Origin: Sulfitobacter sp043557345
Lineage (GTDB): Bacteria; Pseudomonadota; Alphaproteobacteria; Rhodobacterales; Rhodobacteraceae
Reading direction: 5' to 3'
DNA length: 64,000 nt
NCBI RefSeq assembly: GCF_043557345.1
Contig: NZ_JBIFFV010000003.1
Coordinates: 248,001 to 312,000 of the forward strand
Shown: piece by piece, positions 9,406 to 18,591 of the stretch
Numbering within the stretch: position 1 is the first letter of the stretch
Layout of the letters: each line of letters begins with the position of its first letter
The notes under the pieces: generated by a model
Told to the model about the DNA's origin: nothing
What the model saw: only the letters and a program-made list of their open reading frames with translations
Databases searched by the model: none
Position numbers and translations under genes: made by a program

Positions 9406-9423
9406 TAGTTTAACGCTAAACTA
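9406..9423. promoter_or_regulatory. Operator-like palindrome upstream of pdhA (copy 2)
   Basis: TAGTTTAACGCTAAACTA is an 18-bp near-perfect palindrome with a central CG, and it contains the same TTTAACGCTAAA core as 8853-8864. It lies 39 nt upstream of the pdhA start, where a repressor or activator would act on the pdh promoter. A LacI-type regulator of central carbon metabolism such as CceR is a candidate by operator style and gene context only. Confidence 0.55.
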
Positions 9424-9461
9424 CTTTTGGCACCTGACCAAAGCCGACGGAGGAGACGCCC

Positions 9462-10469
9462 ATGGCCGCGAGGAAATCGAGCAAGAAACCCAATGTCTCG
9501 GCGGAGGAGCTCACCAGCTACTACCGCGACATGCTGCTGATCCGGCGGTTTGAAGAGAAAGCCGGACAACTTTACGGCATGGGGCTGATCGGGGGATTCT
9601 GTCACCTCTATATCGGACAAGAAGCGGTCGTTGTCGGCCTTGAGGCCGCGGCCGAGGAGGGCGACAAGCGCATCACCTCCTACCGCGATCACGGCCATAT
9701 GCTGGCCTGCGGCATGGACCCCAATGGCGTCATGGCCGAGCTGACGGGGCGCGAGGGCGGCTATTCTAAGGGCAAGGGCGGCTCAATGCATATGTTCTCG
9801 AAAGAGAAGCATTTCTACGGCGGCCACGGCATCGTCGCGGCACAGGTGCCGCTTGGCGCGGGGCTGGCCTTTGCCGATCAATACAAGGGCAACGGGCGCG
9901 TCACCTTCACCTATTTCGGCGATGGCGCCGCCAACCAGGGCCAAGTCTACGAGACCTTCAACATGGCCGCGCTGTGGAAACTGCCGGTGATCTTTGTCAT
10001 CGAGAACAACCAATACGCCATGGGCACCTCGCAGCAGCGCTCGACCTCCTCGGCCGAGATCTGGGAGCGCGGCCGCGCCTTCGGCATCCCCGGTGAGGCG
10101 GTCGACGGCATGGATGTGCTGGCGGTCAAGGAAGCCGGTCAAAAGGCCGTGGCACACGCCCGCAAGGACGGCCCCTATATTCTGGAGATCAAGACCTACC
10201 GCTACCGCGGCCACTCCATGTCCGATCCCGCGAAATACCGCACCCGCGAAGAAGTCCAGAAAATGCGCGACGAACGCGACCCGATCGAGGCCGTGCGCAG
10301 CCTGCTTCTGGAGGGCAACCACGCGAGCGAGGAAGATCTCAAGGCCATCGACAAGGAGATCAAGAAGATCGTGAACGAAAGCGCCGATTTCGCCAAGGAA
10401 AGCCCGGAGCCCGATCTCGACGAGCTCTGGACCGACATCTACGCAACCGAAGTTCCGCAGGAGGCCTGA
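9462..10469 (+). CDS. pdhA: Pyruvate dehydrogenase E1 component, alpha subunit
   Basis: This 335-residue protein is the alpha chain of heterotetrameric E1, which decarboxylates pyruvate with thiamine diphosphate. The ThDP/Mg motif is visible as GDGAANQGQVYETFNMAALWKLPVIFVIENN (split here for reading: GDGAANQGQV then NMAALWKLP then IENN). The phosphorylation-loop region YRYRGHSMSDPAKYR is also typical. The start follows a strong GGAGGAG. It is the first gene of a pdhA-pdhB-pdhC operon with a 4-nt gap to pdhB; E3 is not in the window. The palindrome at 9406-9423 is a likely control site. Confidence 0.98.
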   Translation: MAARKSSKKPNVSAEELTSYYRDMLLIRRFEEKAGQLYGMGLIGGFCHLYIGQEAVVVGLEAAAEEGDKRITSYRDHGHMLACGMDPNGVMAELTGREGGYSKGKGGSMHMFSKEKHFYGGHGIVAAQVPLGAGLAFADQYKGNGRVTFTYFGDGAANQGQVYETFNMAALWKLPVIFVIENNQYAMGTSQQRSTSSAEIWERGRAFGIPGEAVDGMDVLAVKEAGQKAVAHARKDGPYILEIKTYRYRGHSMSDPAKYRTREEVQKMRDERDPIEAVRSLLLEGNHASEEDLKAIDKEIKKIVNESADFAKESPEPDLDELWTDIYATEVPQEA

Positions 10470-10473
10470 AGCA

Positions 10474-11865
10474 ATGGCAACCGAAATTCTCATGCCCGCC
10501 CTCAGCCCCACCATGGAAGAAGGCACGCTGGCGAAATGGCTGGTCAAGGAAGGCGACGAAGTCTCCTCCGGTGACATTCTGGCCGAGATCGAGACCGACA
10601 AGGCGACGATGGAATTCGAGGCCGTGGACGAAGGCACCATCGGCAAGATCCTCATCGCCGAAGGCACCGAAGGCGTGAAGGTCAATACCGCCATCGCCGT
10701 GCTGCTCGAAGAGGGCGAAAGCGCCGACGACATCGACACCGCGAAATCCGCCCCCGCTGAGGACAAGGACGAAGAGGCCAAGCCCGCACAGGCCAAATCC
10801 TCGGACGATGACCGCGAAACGCCTGCCGAAGGCAAGAAACAGCCCGAGCCCGACACCAGCCCGGACTGGCCCGAGGGCACCGAGATGAAGCAACAGACCG
10901 TCCGCGAAGCGCTGCGCGACGCCATGGCCGAGGAAATGCGCCGCGACGAAAACGTCTTCCTCATGGGAGAGGAAGTCGCGGAGTACCAAGGCGCCTATAA
11001 AATCTCCCAAGGTCTGCTGGACGAATTCGGCGCGAAACGCGTGATCGACACGCCGATCACCGAGCACGGCTTTGCCGGCATCGGCGTCGGCGCGGCCTTC
11101 GGCGGCCTGCGCCCCATTGTCGAGTTCATGACCTTCAACTTCGCCATGCAGGCGATGGACCAGATCATCAACTCCGCGGCCAAGACGCTTTACATGTCCG
11201 GCGGCCAGATGGGCGCCCCCATGGTCTTCCGCGGCCCCAACGGTGCGGCGGCCCGCGTCGGTGCCCAGCACTCCCAGGATTACGCCGCCTGGTTTATGCA
11301 GATCCCCGGCCTCAAGGTCGCGATGCCCTATTCGGCCTCCGACTACAAAGGCCTGATGAAAACCGCAATCCGCGACCCCAACCCGGTGATCTTCCTCGAG
11401 AACGAGATCCTCTACGGCCGCAGCTTCGATGTGCCCGACATCGAGGATTACACCGTCCCCTTCGGCAAGGCCCGGATCTGGCGCGAGGGCGCGGATGTCA
11501 CCATTGTGAGCTTCGGCATCGGCATGACCTATGCCCTCGAAGCGGCCGAGAAACTGGCCGAGGACGGTATCGAGGCCGAGGTCATCGACCTGCGCACCCT
11601 GCGCCCGATGGATACCGAGACGGTGCTGAAATCGGTGATGAAGACCAACCGCTGCGTCACCGTCGAGGAAGGCTGGCCGCAGGGCTCCGTCGGCGGCTAC
11701 ATCAGCGGCGTGATCATGCAAGAGGCGTTCGACTACCTCGACGCCCCGGTCATCACCTGCACCGGCAAGGACGTCCCCATGCCCTATGCCGCCAACCTCG
11801 AGAAACACGCGCTGGTCACCACCGACGAGGTGATTGAGGCCGTGCGCAAAGTCACCTACCGGTAA
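10474..11865 (+). CDS. pdhB: Pyruvate dehydrogenase E1 component, beta subunit, with N-terminal lipoyl domain
   Basis: This 463-residue protein has an added N-terminal lipoyl domain (about residues 1-85, lipoyl Lys43 in IETDKATMEF), an acidic Ala/Pro/Lys linker (about 90-135) and a complete E1-beta domain (about 140-463, starting KQQTVREALRDAMAEEM). E1-beta subunits with a lipoyl domain are known in alphaproteobacteria such as Rhodobacter and Sinorhizobium. The lipoyl domain is almost identical to that of PdhC next door, so it likely arose by copying within the operon. It works with PdhA to transfer the acetyl unit to lipoate. Confidence 0.97.
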   Translation: MATEILMPALSPTMEEGTLAKWLVKEGDEVSSGDILAEIETDKATMEFEAVDEGTIGKILIAEGTEGVKVNTAIAVLLEEGESADDIDTAKSAPAEDKDEEAKPAQAKSSDDDRETPAEGKKQPEPDTSPDWPEGTEMKQQTVREALRDAMAEEMRRDENVFLMGEEVAEYQGAYKISQGLLDEFGAKRVIDTPITEHGFAGIGVGAAFGGLRPIVEFMTFNFAMQAMDQIINSAAKTLYMSGGQMGAPMVFRGPNGAAARVGAQHSQDYAAWFMQIPGLKVAMPYSASDYKGLMKTAIRDPNPVIFLENEILYGRSFDVPDIEDYTVPFGKARIWREGADVTIVSFGIGMTYALEAAEKLAEDGIEAEVIDLRTLRPMDTETVLKSVMKTNRCVTVEEGWPQGSVGGYISGVIMQEAFDYLDAPVITCTGKDVPMPYAANLEKHALVTTDEVIEAVRKVTYR

Positions 11866-11875
11866 GGAGCGGATC

Positions 11876-13234
11876 ATGCCCACAGAAATTCTCATGCCCG
11901 CCCTGTCTCCCACGATGGAGGAAGGCACGCTCGCCAAATGGCTGGTCAAGGAGGGTGACGAAGTCGCCTCCGGTGACATCCTCGCCGAGATCGAGACCGA
12001 CAAGGCCACGATGGAGTTCGAAGCCGTCGACGAAGGCACCATCGGCAAAATCTTGATCGAGGAAGGCAGCGAAGGCGTGAAGGTGAACACCCCCATCGCT
12101 GTGCTGCTCGAAGACGGCGAAAGCGCCGACGATATCGCGGCATCCTCCGCCCCGGCCAAGGAAGAAAAGCCGCAGGCCGAGGAAGCGCCCAAAGCAGCTG
12201 AGGCTGAGACGCCCGAAGCCGGCTATGGCCGCGGTGCGACGGAGGCGAATGACAGGCCGACCAAGAGTGACGCCAAAGCCCCCGCCGCCCCCAAAGACGA
12301 AAAGGGCGGGCGCATCTTCGCCTCCCCCCTCGCCCGCCGGATCGCGGCGGACAAGGGTCTCGACCTCACCCAGATCGAAGGCAGCGGCCCGCGTGGCCGG
12401 ATCGTCAAAGCCGATGTGGAAAGCGCCCAGCCAATGGCTGCCAAGGCTGACAGCCCCGCCGCCACCAAAGACGCCGCGCCGGTGACACAGCCTGCCCCCG
12501 CTGGCCCCTCCTCCGATGCCGTGCGCAAGATGTACGAGGACCGAGAGGTCGAAGAGGTCAAGCTTGACGGGATGCGCAAGACCATTGCCGCGCGCCTTAC
12601 CGAGGCCAAGCAGACGGTGCCGCATTTCTACCTGCGCCGCGACATCCAGATCGACGCGCTGCTGTCTTTCCGCAGCGATCTGAACAAGCAGCTCGAAGCC
12701 CGCGGTGTGAAACTCTCGGTCAACGATTTCATCATCAAAGCCTGCGCGCTGGCGCTGCAATCGGTGCCCGATGCCAATGCGGTCTGGGCCGGGGATCGCA
12801 TCCTGAAGCTGAAGCCCTCGGACGTGGCCGTGGCCGTGGCCATCGAGGGCGGGCTCTTCACACCGGTCTTGCAGGACGCCGACACCAAGTCGCTCTCGAC
12901 CCTCTCGGCGCAGATGAAAGACCTCGCCACCCGCGCCCGCGACCGCAAGCTCGCCCCGCATGAGTATCAGGGCGGCAGCTTTGCCATCTCCAACTTGGGC
13001 ATGTTCGGGATCGACAACTTCGACGCGGTCATCAACCCGCCGCATGGCGCGATCCTCGCCGTGGGGGCTGGTGTTAAAAAACCGATCATCGGCAAGGATG
13101 GTGAGATCACGGCAGCGACAGTCATGTCCGTCACCCTCTCGGTCGATCACCGCGTGATCGACGGGGCGCTCGGTGCGCAGTTGTTGAACGCGATCGTCGA
13201 GAACCTTGAAAATCCGATGATCATGCTGGCCTGA
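11876..13234 (+). CDS. pdhC: Pyruvate dehydrogenase E2, dihydrolipoamide acetyltransferase
   Basis: The start at 11876 (after TAAGGAGCGGATC) gives 452 residues beginning MPTEILMPALSPTMEEG; the in-frame extension to 11834 lies inside pdhB. Domains in order are one lipoyl domain (1-85, Lys43), an Ala/Pro linker, a peripheral subunit-binding domain (about 142-180, ASPLARRIAADKGLDL) and the catalytic core with the HRVIDGA motif near the C-terminus. E2 makes acetyl-CoA and forms the core of the complex. A perfect hairpin terminator follows 23 nt after the stop. Confidence 0.98.
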   Translation: MPTEILMPALSPTMEEGTLAKWLVKEGDEVASGDILAEIETDKATMEFEAVDEGTIGKILIEEGSEGVKVNTPIAVLLEDGESADDIAASSAPAKEEKPQAEEAPKAAEAETPEAGYGRGATEANDRPTKSDAKAPAAPKDEKGGRIFASPLARRIAADKGLDLTQIEGSGPRGRIVKADVESAQPMAAKADSPAATKDAAPVTQPAPAGPSSDAVRKMYEDREVEEVKLDGMRKTIAARLTEAKQTVPHFYLRRDIQIDALLSFRSDLNKQLEARGVKLSVNDFIIKACALALQSVPDANAVWAGDRILKLKPSDVAVAVAIEGGLFTPVLQDADTKSLSTLSAQMKDLATRARDRKLAPHEYQGGSFAISNLGMFGIDNFDAVINPPHGAILAVGAGVKKPIIGKDGEITAATVMSVTLSVDHRVIDGALGAQLLNAIVENLENPMIMLA

Positions 13235-13256
13235 GGGCTGCACCATTCAAACGAAG

Positions 13257-13282
13257 AAAGCCGGGGCATGCCCCGGCTTTTT
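13257..13282 (+). terminator. Intrinsic terminator of the pdh operon
   Basis: AAAGCCGGGGCATGCCCCGGCTTTTT is a perfectly self-complementary hairpin followed by T residues. It ends the pdhABC transcript and can also act on cysE, which ends at 13305 on the other strand. Confidence 0.9.
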
Positions 13283-13304
13283 AATGCGATACTGGCAACT
13301 GCCC

Positions 13305-14117
13305 CTATTCGGCGTCCGGCCCGAAAAGATGGTTCATCGACATCGACGGCTGATCGCAGCCCGCCTCCCCAACGATCCGCGCCGGGATCCCGGCAACGGT
13401 CTTGCAGGCAGGCACCGGCTCCAGCACAACCGACCCCGCCGCGATGCGGCTGCAATGGCCGATGGAGATATTGCCCAAAACCTTCGCGCCCGCGCCAATC
13501 AACACGCCATTGCCGATCTTGGGGTGACGGTCCTCTTCCTCTTTGCCAGTGCCGCCAAGGGTCACCGAATGCAGCATCGAGACGTTGTCGCCCACCACCG
13601 CCGTCTCACCGATGACGATGGAATGCGCGTGGTCGATCATGATGCCCTTGCCCATCTTGGCCGCCGGGTGGATATCCACGCCGAAAATCTCGCTCACCCG
13701 CATCTGGATGAAATAGGCCAGATCGCGTTTGCCCTTGGTATAAAGGTGGTGGCCCACACGGTAGGCCTGCACCGCCTGATAGCCTTTGAAATACAGAATC
13801 GGCTGCAACAGCCGGTGGCAGGCCGGGTCACGGTCATAGATCGCCACGAGATCGGCACGCGCTGCCGCCACGAGATCCGGGTCTTCGGCATAGGCTTCCT
13901 CGACCATCTCACGCACGACCATCATCGACATCTCATTCGACGAAAGCTTGGCCGCGATGCGGTAGGAAAGCGCATTCTCGATGGATTTGTGATGCAGGAT
14001 ACAGGCATGGACAAAGCCGCCGATCAGCGGCTCGTCGCGCACGGCATCTTCGGCCTCTTGCTGAATCTGATCCCAGACCGGGTCCACTTTCGAGATATGT
14101 CTGCGTGTCTGCGCCAT
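13305..14117 (-). CDS. cysE: Serine O-acetyltransferase
   Basis: The start at 14117 has a GGAG sequence upstream and gives 270 residues beginning MAQTRRHISKVDPVWD; the longer frame to 14195 is not needed. The N-terminal helical domain is followed by a left-handed beta-helix acyltransferase domain with IHPAAKMGKGIMIDHAHSIV, IGETAVVGDNV and GGTGKEEEDRHPKIG, all CysE signatures. It makes O-acetylserine, the first step of cysteine synthesis. cysE commonly borders RcGTA-type clusters; here it lies 98 nt downstream of g15 on the same strand, so some read-through from the GTA operon is possible. Confidence 0.96.
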   Translation of the reverse strand: MAQTRRHISKVDPVWDQIQQEAEDAVRDEPLIGGFVHACILHHKSIENALSYRIAAKLSSNEMSMMVVREMVEEAYAEDPDLVAAARADLVAIYDRDPACHRLLQPILYFKGYQAVQAYRVGHHLYTKGKRDLAYFIQMRVSEIFGVDIHPAAKMGKGIMIDHAHSIVIGETAVVGDNVSMLHSVTLGGTGKEEEDRHPKIGNGVLIGAGAKVLGNISIGHCSRIAAGSVVLEPVPACKTVAGIPARIVGEAGCDQPSMSMNHLFGPDAE

Positions 14118-14215
14118 GGGACGGGCTCCTTCACTCTGCCGTAAGGGTAGCTCATGCAATAGCGTAGGGCCATTTGTAAATCCGCACATGCTCAAAATCG
14201 TGATAACGCGCGGGC

Positions 14216-17200
14216 CTATCCGGTGACGGTCCGCCCCGTAGCCGGCCCAGCCCCATAGCTGGCCGAGACCTGCGCCACCGTCACGTCAAACGCCCCACTA
14301 ACGCCATCCGCTGCCCGTGCGGAAGTGCTGTAGCTCCATCGCGGCGCTTCCAGCAGCACCTCCCGTCGCAATTGGTTGCCCTCGAAAACGCGCAGAAGGT
14401 AACGCTCACTTTCTTCACCAAGTGGCACCTCCGGCCCTTCCCAAGCGTCGCCTTCGATCCGTGTTCGGCGAATCCAGCCAAAGGTGATATCGCCATTGGC
14501 GCCAGCCTCGGCCCGCAGATGACAGGGGCTGTAGGGCCGCAGACCATTCCCGTCAAAGGCATGAACCTGATGCAGGTAAGAGGGGTCATCCACCGGTCGC
14601 CGCGCAGGCCCGATGCGGTAATGCTGTGCCACGCGGCGCAGATGCGGGCTCAGCTCGATCTGTTGCGGCGTTCCGTTCATCAGCACAAAGCGCGAGCCAG
14701 CGGGCCAAACCTCGGGTATCAACCCATCGCTGCCCGCCTGTCCGCGCAGACGGCCCGTCAGCCAATAGGTCATCGGGGCGACAAGCTGCACCTCTTGAAA
14801 CTGGAACAACTCCCACCGGTCCGCGCTCCCATCCCCGATGGCGGCAAGGTTCGCCCCATTCAAAAGCGCCTCTCTGGTAACGGATTGAAGACTGCCGCTG
14901 GTCAGTTTGACCTCCAGCACCGGCCCCGCGTCGATCACCCCCGGCCGTGCCGCGCGCAGCGGCGTTTGGGTGACGCCCATGATCGACCGGTTCGCCACGA
15001 TGGCGTTCAGCGCATAATCCGAATCCACGGCAGAACGGTAGACCGCGACAGACCCCGGCCACGGGGTCGCCGTCACCGCCAGATGCGGCGCATGGGGCAC
15101 CTCGTCCCCGCGCAACAGCGGCAGGTCCATGAACTGCGGCAGAACCGGCAGCGGCGGGACGAAGGGGCGCAACGTTGCAAGCTCCTCTTCAAGCGGTGCG
15201 GGATCATAGACTTCGGGCTCAATCCGGACCGCGTCGATCAGCAACGAACCGGCCTGCTCCACCCGGTCGACGCGGTAGCGCCCCGGCCCCTCCGCCCCAT
15301 CGCCCGGCAGTTCGATCACATCCCCCGCCCCGACAGCCATCTGCGACGGCGGCAACGCCAACCGCAGCGTCTCACGCGCAACGCGCGCTTCGGTCAGCCA
15401 ACGTTCAGCCACCTGCCGCCCCTCGACCCTCGTCAGGGCCATGTTAAGCTCGGTCCCGGTGACCGCATGGGTCGCCTCATCCGCCAGAACCGCCTCTTCG
15501 GCAATCGCGTCGAAATCCGCATCGGCCTGAATGAACCGCAGCCGCACACGGCCCGAAACTTCGGCCTCCGCCTCGCGCAACTGCTTGGTCAGCCCGCTCA
15601 GGTCGGGGTGAACCGCGAGGCGATCTGGGTCGAGGGGCAGCGCATCCGCCCCGTCACGCATCTGAAACTGCAAAACCCCGTCGCGTTCGATTGCGTCGAA
15701 CCCATAGCGCAGCATCAGCGGTTGCAAGGCGGTACGCGCCGCGCCAACCTCGGCCACCGTATAGCCGCGCACATAGCCGAACAGCGCGGAGGTATCGAAA
15801 TGTACCACACCCGCCCGGCGGCAAATCTCCCCCACGACCGAGGCCAGCGACCGCGCCGAGGCCCGCCCGTTCAGCCAGTGGCCCCGGCTGTAATTCTCCC
15901 CATCGCTCCAGAGATCGACATTATTGGGAAAGAAGGGAAACGGCCGCGTGTCCCATGCCCAGACGAAAGCGCGGGTCATATCCAGCATCGGCGCGTCATA
16001 TTCATCCGAGATCGGGTTATGCGCCGGATCGCACCAGTAGTCCGAGATCGCGCGCAGGTATTGCATCTGCATCAGATCGTCCCGCGCGCCGGTGGAATAA
16101 TGCGGCAAAGCGCTTTCCGAGCTCTTCAGATCGAGGAACTTGTTGGGCTGGTTCGCCCCTTTGTCGATGGCCGCGCAGCCGTATTCCGTGAACCAGATCG
16201 GTTTCGACATCGGCTGCCATTCCGTTGGGGCCGCCTGCCGCTGCCCGCCAATACGCGGATGGTGATAATTCTCCCACCAGCGGCGCAGGTCTTTGTAGCG
16301 GTAGACCCAAGGCTCATCATGCGCGCCATCGGTGATCGGCGTGCGGATCTGCGCGTCGCGGGCCTCGGGCGAATGGTAGTACCAATCATAGCCCTCGCCG
16401 CCTTCAATGTTGGATTTCAAATAGCCGACATCGTAGATCGCGGGCCAGTTCTCGCCGTCCAGATGCCCCTCCTCGTCGCGCCAATCGGACAGCGGCATGT
16501 AGTTGTCGATCCCGATGAAGTCGATCTGCGGATCGGCCCATAACGGATCGAGGTGAAAGAAGACATCGCCGCTGCCATCCTGCGGGTGATAGCCGAAATA
16601 CTCTGACCAATCAGCGGCATAGCTGATCTTGACCTCTGGCCCCAACAAGGCGCGCACCTCTCCGGCCAAGGCCCGCAGCGCGGCCACCGCCGGGAAACTG
16701 TTCCCCGCCGCGCGTATCTGCGTCAGCCCGCGCATTTCCGAGGAGATGCAAAAGGCCTCGACCCCGCCTGCCGCGGCGCAGAGCGCGGCATAGTGCAAGA
16801 TGAACCGCGACAGGGTCCATTCCTCGGGGCCACTGTAGACGACCGAGCCTTCGCCTACCGCGAAATCCGCAGCGGTGACGGCTCCGAAAAACGCGGCCAC
16901 CTCGGCTTCTGCCGCCGCCGTACCATCCGGGCTGCCCGGTTGCCCCGGGGCCACCGAAAGCGTGATCCGCCCGCGCCACGGCAGGCGGGGCTGGTCCTCG
17001 GCATCGCTATAGGGGTCCGGCAGCCCGTTGCCTTCGGTCTGATCCATCAAGATGAACGGGTAGAACATCACCGCCTTGCCCGCCGTCTTCAGCGCGTGGA
17101 TGGCCTCGACCACCGCCGCATCGGCTGGCGTGCCGCCGTAGATCGGGCGCGCGTCTTGCTGGGCGATCACCTCCGCCGTGCCACGCGTCACACCAGAGAC

Positions 17201-18145
17201 CCGCCAAGGCATGTTCTCGCCGTCAATATCCGGGTCTTCGACCTTGGGGCGCAGGCGACAGTCGGCGCAGCGCAGATCGCCCCCAAACCACGACACAACG
17301 AGAGAGGCCGCTTCCAACCGTGGCAATTCCTCGGTCAAGCTTTCCAAGGACACCGCGAAATCGGTCTTGGCGGCGGGCGAATTGACATTGGCGCTCCACC
17401 GGCTGCCGGGGCCGTCGGTGTAATGCACCGGCGTCGTCGCCAGCGCGTATTCCCCCGTGCCGGGGATCAAGGCGACCCCCTGAACACCATAGGCAGGCGC
17501 GTGTTCCCACCCCGGCGCCTGCGCCTGTTCGGGGCGCATCACCTCGAAAGAGAACTGCGGCACCCTGTTGCCGAATTGTGCAAGCGGGAGGTCTTCCATA
17601 ACGACATAGGCCGTGCCGCGATAGGCGGGCACCCGATCTGCGCCCTCGATCGCGGCGATGGTCGGGTCAGGCTGCTGGTCCGCCGCGCCCCGGTAAACGC
17701 GCATGTTCAGATCATTGGGGGCAATCTCCTCCCCATCCGCCCAGATGCGCCCGACGCTGGTGATCTCCCCTTCACAAAGCGCGATGGCAAGGCTGACGGT
17801 ATAGCTGTATTCGGTGGTCTTCGGCGACGGCGGGCCGCCCTTGCCGCCGCCACTGACTTGGGTGACCTCTTGGAACTGCGAGGCCCAAATCACATGCCCC
17901 GCCAGTCGCATCCGCCCGTATAGCTGCGCGATCGCCGCCCCCTCGCCCGAGCCTGTCAGGCGAAAGCGATCCACCTTACCGGTCTCGACCGCCTCCCCGC
18001 CTTGGCCAAGCAGGCGCTGATCCACCAATCGCCCAAGGCTCGCCCCCACCGCGCGGCCCACCGCGACCGAAGACAGCCCCGCCAGCGTGCCCCCGATGGA
18101 GCCGCCAACCGCCGCCCCCGCTGCCGAAAGAACAATCGTCGCCAT
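14216..18145 (-). CDS. GTA baseplate multidomain protein (g15, megatron)
   Basis: This 1309-residue protein is the largest gene product of the cluster. It starts with a Gly/Ala-rich hydrophobic stretch (MATIVLSAAGAAVGGSIGGT) and has a GTA TIM-barrel-like region (about residues 430-730, with ISYAADWSEYFGYHP, FIGIDNYMPLSDW and PIWFTEYGCAAIDKG) that resembles glycoside hydrolases, then phage-tail domains. In RcGTA this protein forms the tip of the tail and is thought to help penetrate the cell wall. Its ATG overlaps the g14 TGA by one base. It is the last gene of the cluster. Confidence 0.93.
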   Translation of the reverse strand: MATIVLSAAGAAVGGSIGGTLAGLSSVAVGRAVGASLGRLVDQRLLGQGGEAVETGKVDRFRLTGSGEGAAIAQLYGRMRLAGHVIWASQFQEVTQVSGGGKGGPPSPKTTEYSYTVSLAIALCEGEITSVGRIWADGEEIAPNDLNMRVYRGAADQQPDPTIAAIEGADRVPAYRGTAYVVMEDLPLAQFGNRVPQFSFEVMRPEQAQAPGWEHAPAYGVQGVALIPGTGEYALATTPVHYTDGPGSRWSANVNSPAAKTDFAVSLESLTEELPRLEAASLVVSWFGGDLRCADCRLRPKVEDPDIDGENMPWRVSGVTRGTAEVIAQQDARPIYGGTPADAAVVEAIHALKTAGKAVMFYPFILMDQTEGNGLPDPYSDAEDQPRLPWRGRITLSVAPGQPGSPDGTAAAEAEVAAFFGAVTAADFAVGEGSVVYSGPEEWTLSRFILHYAALCAAAGGVEAFCISSEMRGLTQIRAAGNSFPAVAALRALAGEVRALLGPEVKISYAADWSEYFGYHPQDGSGDVFFHLDPLWADPQIDFIGIDNYMPLSDWRDEEGHLDGENWPAIYDVGYLKSNIEGGEGYDWYYHSPEARDAQIRTPITDGAHDEPWVYRYKDLRRWWENYHHPRIGGQRQAAPTEWQPMSKPIWFTEYGCAAIDKGANQPNKFLDLKSSESALPHYSTGARDDLMQMQYLRAISDYWCDPAHNPISDEYDAPMLDMTRAFVWAWDTRPFPFFPNNVDLWSDGENYSRGHWLNGRASARSLASVVGEICRRAGVVHFDTSALFGYVRGYTVAEVGAARTALQPLMLRYGFDAIERDGVLQFQMRDGADALPLDPDRLAVHPDLSGLTKQLREAEAEVSGRVRLRFIQADADFDAIAEEAVLADEATHAVTGTELNMALTRVEGRQVAERWLTEARVARETLRLALPPSQMAVGAGDVIELPGDGAEGPGRYRVDRVEQAGSLLIDAVRIEPEVYDPAPLEEELATLRPFVPPLPVLPQFMDLPLLRGDEVPHAPHLAVTATPWPGSVAVYRSAVDSDYALNAIVANRSIMGVTQTPLRAARPGVIDAGPVLEVKLTSGSLQSVTREALLNGANLAAIGDGSADRWELFQFQEVQLVAPMTYWLTGRLRGQAGSDGLIPEVWPAGSRFVLMNGTPQQIELSPHLRRVAQHYRIGPARRPVDDPSYLHQVHAFDGNGLRPYSPCHLRAEAGANGDITFGWIRRTRIEGDAWEGPEVPLGEESERYLLRVFEGNQLRREVLLEAPRWSYSTSARAADGVSGAFDVTVAQVSASYGAGPATGRTVTG

Positions 18146-18591
18146 CAGGAGACCTCCTCAGGAAATAGAAATCGCGCCACGACGCGCCGCTGCCATGGCG
18201 GGCTGAGCGGGCTTTCCACCACCCCGTGCCGCGCATAGGCGTGAATGAAACTGGCGTTGGCCCCGACGCGGGCCTGCAGCCCAAGATGTTTTGCCACCGC
18301 GCCCTGCCGCATTCGGAAAAGCAACACGTCACCAGGGGCAGCATCGCCGCTGTCTTTTACCGCCATATGCCGCAAGGCCGCCGCCCAGAGCCGCTCCTCC
18401 CCCTGCGGCTCGGACCAATCCATCGAATAGGCCGGGACCGCCTCAGGCTCCGCGCCCAGCAACTCCCGCCAAAGCCCCCGGATCAGCCCGAGACAATCGC
18501 AGCCCGCCCCTTTCGTTGCGGCCTGATGCACATAGGGCGTCCCGATCCATCCGCGGGCGGCCTGCACCAAACCCTCCCCCGCCGCGCTCAT
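18145..18591 (-). CDS. GTA NlpC/P60-family peptidase (g14)
   Basis: The start at 18591 overlaps the g13 stop (ATGA) and gives 148 residues; longer frames run into g13. The NlpC/P60 motif GAGCDCLGLIRGLW is at about residues 28-41, with Cys33 as the likely nucleophile, and KHLGLQ supplies the likely catalytic His. In RcGTA the product is a tail-tip cell-wall peptidase that helps DNA entry. The family assignment is firm; the cleaved bond is inferred from the family. Confidence 0.93.
   Translation of the reverse strand: MSAAGEGLVQAARGWIGTPYVHQAATKGAGCDCLGLIRGLWRELLGAEPEAVPAYSMDWSEPQGEERLWAAALRHMAVKDSGDAAPGDVLLFRMRQGAVAKHLGLQARVGANASFIHAYARHGVVESPLSPPWQRRVVARFLFPEEVS

Noticed and set aside
14372..16543. 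723-codon open frame on the plus strand opposite GTA g15
   Set aside because: It is antisense to a well-supported phage-tail gene, has no ribosome site and is rich in Arg, Pro and His as expected for a shadow frame in GC-rich DNA.
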